From positions 1-11,454 of the forward strand of contig MGXG01000100.1 of NCBI GenBank assembly GCA_001801285.1: a DNA stretch of 11,454 bases, written 5' to 3'. Positions 5,827 through 11,004 of this stretch are shown here, in pieces; within the stretch, counting starts at the first letter, position 1, and each line of letters opens with the position of its first letter. The translations under genes and the position numbers were made by a program. This DNA comes from Gammaproteobacteria bacterium GWE2_37_16 (GTDB taxonomy: Bacteria; Pseudomonadota; Gammaproteobacteria; UBA9339). The notes under the pieces were generated by a model. The model saw nothing but the letters and a program-made list of their open reading frames with translations. It had not been told where the DNA came from and did no database searches.

Positions 5827-7191
5827 CTATAAAATCATAGTCATTCCAGGCAAAACAGCTTCCGCTGTTTCCGCAAATGATGGCGATGAAGGTATTACTG
5901 CACCCGCCAAGGCTGGGCTTGGTGAACTTTGCATGATGGTTGGCGCTGAATTTTGGTGACTAAACATACCAGCACTACTTGGCGAGGCTGTCAAACTGGA
6001 TGCATCATTCTCATTTTTTATCATAGCTGGAGATGAAGATGACCTGAACATGTTGGCTGATGAACCTATAGCGTCAATTTGAAAACTTTCCAGCAAACCA
6101 GCAATCAATAATTGTTCGGTAAAACAGCCAACCAAACGATCACGCAAAAGCATAGATATGCTGGACCCACCGTGTCCATCAGCCATAAAAGCAAATTGCA
6201 ATTGTCCAGGCTGACTTGGTGCATCTACCACTACAATGGATTTGTCATCAATTGGTTCAGTACCAGCCGCTAAAAATGCATAACGGAGTAACACCTCTGC
6301 AAGTTCTGCATTAGATGGGGATAAGTCCGCTATACTGGCTAGCAAAGCACCACTAATTTGCGCATCAGTGCCCACACCATCGGAACATATAACCAAACGG
6401 GTTCGCCGCCTATTTCCGACAGTAATTTCACATATTTCAGAAATATTGGAGAAACCATATGGCAACAACGCTCTGTCGCCAATGCTTCGCGTCATTGCTA
6501 AAGCCCCCATAAAACGACCATTTATAATGTTACCTTCTTTTTGTTTTATCCGTTGCATATCAATAAATGACATATTGTCACAATTGTGGCGCCTATTTAG
6601 GCGTTGTGCGACAAAGTGTTCTGACGCATTGAGATTAAGAGCATAAACATCGCCATCGCCTACATTAAATCCCAGAATATGTTGCTGCCTTTCTTCATCG
6701 CAATATGCGACAACCCCTGTTAATACAGCACCCACTTCCTCAATAAATTGTTTAGTTTTTTTGTTAACCAAATAAATTGCATCAACTAAAGCGATAGTAA
6801 TTTTTTCTTTAAAATCCAGTTGTGTTGTGTCAATAATATATAATTGCATACCTGCAGCATCCTCACTAGAGCGATTTTGACGAATTAATATTGCCGGGGC
6901 TGTTGGATCTTTATGATTTATAATTGTTACATTTGTACATTTTTTGCACTGGCTTAGATCTGAATTTACACGTCGAGTTAATTCTAAACTGTCAAAAAAT
7001 ATATGTTTATGCTCAGCTGTTATTATTGATAGTGCTTTGCGACTCCTTTTTGCTAAAATCCTAGCTTCTTCTTGGTTTGCCTGTTGCAAAGTAAACCATT
7101 CTACATGAGTAAAACTCCGCAATTTTACCTGAAGTTTCGAAACATAATCATTTTTATTGTCGTTACACAAATGGGAAAAAATGCCGCCCAT
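5827..7191 (-). CDS. PP2C-like Ser/Thr phosphatase with rearranged (apparently circularly permuted) motif order
   Basis: The 454-residue protein carries PP2C (PPM) signatures in an unusual order. GAVLTGVVAY (154-163, the GSTA strand) comes first, then FNVGDGDVYAL (175-185, the NVGDSR motif). RFMGALAMTRSIGD (226-239), LVICSDGV (266-273, metal Asp271) and DDKSIVVVD (315-323, equivalent to the terminal DN-x-TVIVV) follow in that order. FAFMADGHGG (333-342, metal Asp338) comes last, although it is normally near the N-terminus, and is followed by a helix like the one that trails DGHGG in PP2C. Upstream, RSSED and YIID (107-121) may be a vestige of motifs 1 and 2, but GHGG is lost there. Residues 371-454 are a Ser/Pro/Ala-rich tail. 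The N-terminus MGGIFSHLC fits an N-myristoylation pattern. ATG at 7191 has only a weak GAG upstream. It lies downstream of the PPP-type gene on the same strand. PP2C-type chemistry is well supported; activity, permutation and any effector role are inferred. Confidence 0.8.
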   Translation of the reverse strand: MGGIFSHLCNDNKNDYVSKLQVKLRSFTHVEWFTLQQANQEEARILAKRSRKALSIITAEHKHIFFDSLELTRRVNSDLSQCKKCTNVTIINHKDPTAPAILIRQNRSSEDAAGMQLYIIDTTQLDFKEKITIALVDAIYLVNKKTKQFIEEVGAVLTGVVAYCDEERQQHILGFNVGDGDVYALNLNASEHFVAQRLNRRHNCDNMSFIDMQRIKQKEGNIINGRFMGALAMTRSIGDRALLPYGFSNISEICEITVGNRRRTRLVICSDGVGTDAQISGALLASIADLSPSNAELAEVLLRYAFLAAGTEPIDDKSIVVVDAPSQPGQLQFAFMADGHGGSSISMLLRDRLVGCFTEQLLIAGLLESFQIDAIGSSANMFRSSSSPAMIKNENDASSLTASPSSAGMFSHQNSAPTIMQSSPSPALAGAVIPSSPSFAETAEAVLPGMTMIL

Positions 7192-7493
7192 AAAATCTCA
7201 TCATATGATTTATTTTAATTATAACTTAACTATACGCCTTAAAAAAAATGTGTACATATCTAAGAAAAAAACCTTTTGAGAAACTGGATTCAAAACCACA
7301 ACCTAGCAAAAATTATAAACCTTCAATAGGAAAACGAAGTTGTAACATAATCTAAGGGTGAGATGGGAAGAAAATCCAAACTCCGAGGGAAGCTTAATAA
7401 AAAAATGTCCTGTACAAAGCATAAAGATATGTGAAGTTAATTATTATATAAATCAATATGTTATATTCATCATTGGCGTAGTATGCAATTTAA
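7192..7493. other. Intergenic gap between the two phosphatase genes
   Basis: No coding signal is visible. The gap contains TGTACA palindromes at 7251-7256 and 7411-7416, the second part of CCTGTACAA, plus the second copy of the 25-base repeat (7440-7464). The first TGTACA lies about 60 bases before the PP2C-like start, so a separate promoter is plausible. No convincing -35/-10 pair or terminator was found. Confidence 0.45.
7440..7464. repeat. 25-base dispersed repeat, copy 2, with IHF-like site
   Basis: This matches 2525-2549 at 24 of 25 positions and contains AATCAATATGTTA (7451-7463), a full match to the IHF consensus. It begins about 30 bases past the PPP-gene stop and about 250 bases before the PP2C-like start. 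A partial copy of the core (TCAATATGTTAT, 10222-10233) occurs upstream of the lipoprotein gene. Confidence 0.45.
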
Positions 7494-9665
7494 TTAAGTT
7501 GGGACGACGGAAACTGGAGATGTAGGTAAAGCGGCAGAAACAGAAGATGAAGCGGCAGAAACAGAAGATGAAGCGGCAGAAACAGAAGATGAAGCGACCA
7601 TTGCCGTGCCAAAAAAAGCTGAAGATGTTACTGAAAGTGACGTAGATGATAATGAAGAGCTTGTCCCGCTTAATTCTTTTGCTGCTGAATTGTTCAGTAA
7701 TGTTTTCTGAAAATTAGAACGTAGCTCGTTAATGAGCGGGTTAGTACTATTTTGTAAACTTGCTAAGGCCTCTTGAATGTTAGTAACATCCCACTTCGAA
7801 AAATATTTGTCGTATAGTTTCAGGGAAATATAACTTTGAGAACTACTACTTTGAGAAATATCACGTTGGAAAATACTAGTTATGGGCAAATAAACCCGAT
7901 CACTTACTAAAATCTTCGCTAATTCAACATGATTTGGTGTCTTGCAACGCTCCCTTGCTTCATGAGTAAAAGCACAGAACGCTATTTCTAGCTCCATATG
8001 CTTTGGATAATTATATCTATCTGAAATATTCAACAAACAATTATGGAGAAGAGAATCATCAATGCGGTCAAAGTCAAGAATTCCCAATTGCATAAACGCG
8101 TCTAAAGCTAAATTTGGGGCTATTATTAAATGTGGAATCGTTATTAAATAGGGAATAACTACATTCCAAATAGTTCCTTCATGACGTCGACAATTAAACT
8201 TATAAGGCAAAATGTTGTTCTTTTGTTTTATTATACTGCACAAACATATCCCTTTTTGTATTCTTATTCTTAAATTCTCAGTTAAATCATCTTTGTCTGT
8301 TAATATACAGTCAGTTATATAACGAAAAATGTTAGACACGGACTCGCTAAAAAAAAGTGCCCTTTCATCAGGTGGTAAAGCATTAATAGCGATTGTATAA
8401 CAAGAATCTTTAGTACAAGAACTTGGTGGAGTGTATATGCTAAGCAAAGCTGCGCCTAAATCATAAATTTTATTAAAAAACTGACCAAAATCGGAAGGAA
8501 AGGTTAGCGCACCCATAGCGCGCATAATCTGCTTAATTTGCTCTATCGACTTGGAATTACGCTGCATGGAATATTTTACATTTAATCGCCGTACTATTTC
8601 TTGATTAATTGGTTGCTGTGCCCCCTGTTTATTATCAGGAAATATTTGCACAATGGATGGATTAGGAATTCCGCCCTCTCCTAAATACGCGCTCGTGTCG
8701 CTGCCTCCTCCTGTAGCATGAGTGGTGATAATACAAACCTCATCTTTTTTAAAGCAACAACGTCCCTTAATTAAGTCTTCTTTGGAATGTCCGCGCAACA
8801 TATAAGCAATACCTTTGGCTCTTAATTGATCTGCCAATAGCTCTAGCGGCACCGAGCATCCCATTAATCTATCATATGAATCAAGCCAAACCGTATCAAA
8901 AGCGTTTGTTAATGGGTTAGGATATAGACAATACCCCCCCAATGAGCTATGTGTAGCAACACCGATAAACTTTGGGGCTTGAGGATGAAAAAATAGTGCC
9001 GCTACAGGCAACAACGCCAATAATTGCTCTTGAAACAACCTGAAATTCTCGTCATTTAATCCGTCTACAATTTTCTTACAAAAATCATTATTTAGGGTTT
9101 GTGCTAAGCGTAAAATATCTTGTTCATGGTTGCCACGTAAAAGAAAGCATCTTTCTTTGCATTGGTCTTGCAAAAATAGTCCACGAACTAAAACCTCTAA
9201 ACTGCTACGACCGCGATCAATGTAATCACCAATACAGACCAATTTTGAGCTCTCATCTGTGTAAAAATTCTTTTGCTCCAAAATTGCATCTTGAGAAATT
9301 GAGTCACCATGTATATCGGCAGCAACATGGGTCTTGTCATTGACAAGAAGAATTATGCCTTTATCGTTAGGTTTGCTTTTATGATGAAAACAAAAATATG
9401 ATGGTTCCGTAGAAGAAAAAAAATTCCCCACCTTTATATCCAAAAAATTTTCCTGATCTGATATTTCTATAGACTCACGTACTTTTAAACTCATTACATA
9501 ATCAAATAACGCCGAAATTTCGTTAGGGTTATTAGTAATTTCGGCAACTTTAGCGTCTGCTCGTTCTTTTAAAGAAGTTAAAGAAGGCGGTAAACTTGGT
9601 GGCGGGGCTGAAGTTAGCGGCAAACTTGATGAAGATGAAGATGATGATGATTGATTTGAGAACAT
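7494..9665 (-). CDS. PPP-family (PP1/PP2A-like) Ser/Thr phosphatase with long unassigned C-terminal region
   Basis: The product is a 723-residue two-metal Ser/Thr phosphatase of the eukaryote-typical PPP superfamily. The catalytic part (about 110-330) shows every core motif: AADIHGD (115-121), GDYIDRG (146-152), RGNHE (177-181), THSSLGG (238-244, replacing HGGL), RGHS (291-294, replacing RAHQ or RGHQ) and THATGGG (315-321, where SAPNYCG is usual). All metal-ligand positions appear retained. Residues 5-32 are Ser then Pro/Ser rich. Residues about 350-650 match no domain I recognise. The C-terminus is Ser-rich and includes SSSVSAA three times (692-712). ATG at 9665 is chosen because GAGG (9675-9672) lies 6 bases upstream; an ATG four codons earlier (9677) is possible. 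It heads a two-gene phosphatase set on the minus strand. Effector-type use against a host is plausible but unproven. Confidence 0.88.
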   Translation of the reverse strand: MFSNQSSSSSSSSSLPLTSAPPPSLPPSLTSLKERADAKVAEITNNPNEISALFDYVMSLKVRESIEISDQENFLDIKVGNFFSSTEPSYFCFHHKSKPNDKGIILLVNDKTHVAADIHGDSISQDAILEQKNFYTDESSKLVCIGDYIDRGRSSLEVLVRGLFLQDQCKERCFLLRGNHEQDILRLAQTLNNDFCKKIVDGLNDENFRLFQEQLLALLPVAALFFHPQAPKFIGVATHSSLGGYCLYPNPLTNAFDTVWLDSYDRLMGCSVPLELLADQLRAKGIAYMLRGHSKEDLIKGRCCFKKDEVCIITTHATGGGSDTSAYLGEGGIPNPSIVQIFPDNKQGAQQPINQEIVRRLNVKYSMQRNSKSIEQIKQIMRAMGALTFPSDFGQFFNKIYDLGAALLSIYTPPSSCTKDSCYTIAINALPPDERALFFSESVSNIFRYITDCILTDKDDLTENLRIRIQKGICLCSIIKQKNNILPYKFNCRRHEGTIWNVVIPYLITIPHLIIAPNLALDAFMQLGILDFDRIDDSLLHNCLLNISDRYNYPKHMELEIAFCAFTHEARERCKTPNHVELAKILVSDRVYLPITSIFQRDISQSSSSQSYISLKLYDKYFSKWDVTNIQEALASLQNSTNPLINELRSNFQKTLLNNSAAKELSGTSSSLSSTSLSVTSSAFFGTAMVASSSVSAASSSVSAASSSVSAALPTSPVSVVPT
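7531..7593 (-). repeat. Three perfect 21-bp tandem repeats coding SSSVSAA
   Basis: Units at 7531-7551, 7552-7572 and 7573-7593 are identical. They encode three copies of Ser-Ser-Ser-Val-Ser-Ala-Ala near the C-terminus of the PPP-type phosphatase. Perfect identity at the DNA level points to recent slippage expansion, so the copy number may vary between strains. Confidence 0.9.
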
Positions 9666-9689
9666 AGGGCGCCTCATTAAAATAAAAAT

Positions 9690-9703
9690 CCCTAGAGCAA
9701 GTC
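9690..9703 (-). repeat. GACTTGCTCTA-type motif, inverted copy
   Basis: On the minus strand this reads GACTTGCTCTAGGG. It differs at one base over 11 from GGCTTGCTCTA at 9831-9841, which is in the opposite orientation. It lies just upstream of the PPP-gene RBS. Confidence 0.35.
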
Positions 9704-9728
9704 GCGGGAAATAAATTGTAGTGTAAAT

Positions 9729-9749
9729 ATTGTACAGGTATTGTACAAT
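9729..9749. promoter_or_regulatory. Candidate operator: ATTGTACA direct repeat with 11-bp spacing
   Basis: ATTGTACA occurs at 9729-9736 and again at 9740-9747, so the copies are one helical turn apart. The second is part of the perfect 10-bp palindrome ATTGTACAAT (9740-9749). The site lies about 65-85 bases upstream of the PPP-gene start. Spacing and symmetry fit a repressor or activator site, but the protein is unknown. Confidence 0.4.
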
Positions 9750-9820
9750 AAAAATTATAAAAAATAATTAAAGGTTTATTAAGATAGCTTTAATTGGTTT
9801 TAATTCTTTCTCTATCCCTA

Positions 9821-9845
9821 GATACATTTAGGCTTGCTCTAATTT
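9821..9845 (+). repeat. GATACATtTAGGCTTGCTCTAATTT repeat, copy A
   Basis: This aligns with 10844-10869 over its length with one gap and a few mismatches. The conserved parts are GATACAT, CTTGC and CTAATTT. The two copies bracket the transposase relic and the lipoprotein gene. Function is unknown; it may be a piece of a dispersed element. Confidence 0.4.
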
Positions 9846-9929
9846 ATGCAATGATTTTCATCATTATACCAATCACAAATAGGTTTCCAGGGTAACTGAT
9901 TAAAAATGCTTGAAATAATTTTTAAATTA

Positions 9930-9965
9930 CTAAACTACTACGGGCTTACATCCGTAGTAGTTTAG
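9930..9965. repeat. 14-bp perfect palindrome at the broken end of the transposase relic
   Basis: CTAAACTACTACGG (9930-9943) and CCGTAGTAGTTTAG (9952-9965) are exact inverses around an 8-base loop. Read on the minus strand, the right arm continues the transposase codons (KLNYY) and the left arm is its inverted copy. CTTTT follows on the plus strand, so it could also act as a modest terminator, but no plus-strand gene precedes it. Confidence 0.7.
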
Positions 9966-10139
9966 CTTTTGGTAAATAGAATTCCAGCATTCAAATACTG
10001 ACGGCAAGTCTCGCCAAGGACAGCCAACCCGCATACGATATAACATACCTTCAACCGTCTTTCGAAGATTGTGCTTGTTATAAACCCCATGTTCGGGTAT
10101 TATTATTCTTAGCTTCGACTATAGCACATCAGTGAGCAT
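9930..10139 (-). pseudogene. IS5-type transposase remnant (N-terminal part, amber-interrupted, truncated)
   Basis: Translating the minus strand from ATG at 10139 gives MLTDVL, a TAG at 10121-10119, then SKLRIIIPEHGVYNKHNLRK and TVEGMLYRMRVGCPWRDLP followed by SVFECWNSIYQKLNYY. The frame closes at TAG 9932-9930. The block LYRMRVGCPWRDLP...WNSIY is the hallmark N-terminal (IS402/DUF4096-like) region of IS5-group transposases. The amber codon sits where such proteins have Trp (LTDxxWSKL), so a TGG to TAG change is likely. Sequence similarity ends near 9958, where the palindrome begins, and the DDE catalytic domain is missing. The element is dead. It records an insertion next to the phosphatase genes. 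Confidence 0.85.
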
Positions 10140-10233
10140 TAGTCAGGTCATTGCAAAATCGTTTTATTGTCTTATTAATTGCAAATTTAAAATTACAATT
10201 TTACGAGTTTGCATTTATTATTCAATATGTTAT

Positions 10234-10256
10234 CACTCAAATGTCAACAGCCCCTA
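10234..10256 (-). mobile_element. Possible surviving terminus of the IS5-type element
   Basis: On the minus strand, GGGGCTGTTGACATTTGAG begins about 115 bases before the transposase ATG and is flanked by TATA. The position and the G-rich start are what an IS5-type terminal inverted repeat would show. The other end has been lost, so the repeat cannot be confirmed here. Confidence 0.3.
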
Positions 10257-10294
10257 TATAAGATTTCATTATTTTTTTTGTTACGGTATTTGCT

Positions 10295-10837
10295 ATGAAA
10301 AAAAATCAAATTCTTCTGCTTTCAATTTTAGCATTTGGCTTGCTTGGCACAGCCTGTACAGTTTTACCACCACCGCCGCCCCCGGAACCAACTTATTTTG
10401 GCATACCAGAATCGCAGTGGGTAACTTTAAACAAAAGCCAAAAAAATGAAATCATTCATAGTTATAATAAACAAAGAGAAATAGAAGCTGCCAATGCTCC
10501 TGCCAGAGCAGCAGCAGAAGCGCAAGCAGCACAAGCCAGAGCAGCGGAAGAATCTGTTAAAGCTTATGAGAATGCTCAATACCGAAGGGAACGTGAACGT
10601 CGTGAGTGGGAAAAACGTGAACATGATAGGCATGATCACCATGATCATCCAATTCCACCCCATCCACGTCCAGTACCGCCGCCTCCAGCGCCAATACCAC
10701 CACAACCTCCAGTGCCGCCTCCAGCTCCAACACCGCCTCCAGCGCCAATACCACCACAACCTCCAGCGCCGCCTCCAACTCCTCCATCTCCAGAGCCAGC
10801 TCCTATACCACAACCGCCACCTGTCCCATCTAATTAA
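10295..10837 (+). CDS. Proline/histidine-rich lipoprotein of unknown function
   Basis: The product is a 180-residue predicted lipoprotein. It has a basic N-terminus, a hydrophobic stretch and the lipobox LGTAC, with Cys21 as the lipidated residue. A proline run (25-30) is followed by a small conserved-looking block, GIPESQWVTLNKSQKNEIIHSYNKQR (about 36-61). Next come an Ala/Glu/Arg-rich helix likely to be a coiled coil (about 62-108) and a His/Asp cluster DRHDHHDH (111-118) that could bind metal. A Pro-rich tail (119-180) is built on an 18-residue repeat. The tail may span the periplasm or peptidoglycan. Blocks of the SQW...L...Q...I..YN type occur in lipoproteins of host-associated gammaproteobacteria as I recall, but no function is known. 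ATG at 10295 lacks a strong RBS. It stands alone before plsY. Confidence 0.85.
   Translation: MKKNQILLLSILAFGLLGTACTVLPPPPPPEPTYFGIPESQWVTLNKSQKNEIIHSYNKQREIEAANAPARAAAEAQAAQARAAEESVKAYENAQYRRERERREWEKREHDRHDHHDHPIPPHPRPVPPPPAPIPPQPPVPPPAPTPPPAPIPPQPPAPPPTPPSPEPAPIPQPPPVPSN
10681..10788 (+). repeat. 54-bp tandem repeat in the proline-rich tail of the lipoprotein
   Basis: Two 54-base units start at 10681 and 10735. Their first 32 bases are identical, and only scattered changes follow. They code the 18-residue unit PPAPIPPQPPVPPPAPTP and its near copy. In-register repeats like this expand and contract readily. Confidence 0.8.
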
Positions 10838-10843
10838 TAGCTG

Positions 10844-10869
10844 GATACATATTAGACTTGCGCTAATTT
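10844..10869 (+). repeat. GATACATATTAGACTTGCGCTAATTT repeat, copy B
   Basis: This is the partner of 9821-9845 and begins 6 bases past the lipoprotein stop codon. The 167-base gap to plsY shows no other clear feature apart from the plsY RBS. Confidence 0.4.
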
Positions 10870-11004
10870 GAGTATTCTTGCTATTTTTGCGACGTGTTTA
10901 TCTTGAAAATCGGCGAAATTTTTTCATTAATATTGATTTTACCCAAAAGTTAATCTATATATTTATCATTACATTATTCAAAAAATCGCCTCTGGAGAAT
11001 AAAA

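Noticed and set aside
5797..5832. Eleven-codon frame MSHSTLLRAGL after trxB, considered as a gene remnant
   Set aside because: It is very short, lacks a ribosome binding site, overlaps the end of the PP2C-like gene, and matches nothing I recognise.
9778..9920. Minus-strand reading with QLPWKPICDWYND as a further gene fragment
   Set aside because: It is short, has no start or RBS, and I could not tie it to the transposase or to any family.
10189..10202. AT-rich palindrome AAAATTACAATTTT upstream of the lipoprotein gene as an operator
   Set aside because: Such symmetric AT stretches are expected by chance at this base composition and nothing else supports it.
10427..10813. Trp/Arg-rich and Val/Glu/Ala-rich frames antisense to the lipoprotein
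   Set aside because: They are produced by the proline-rich repeat read on the other strand and have biased, non-protein-like composition.
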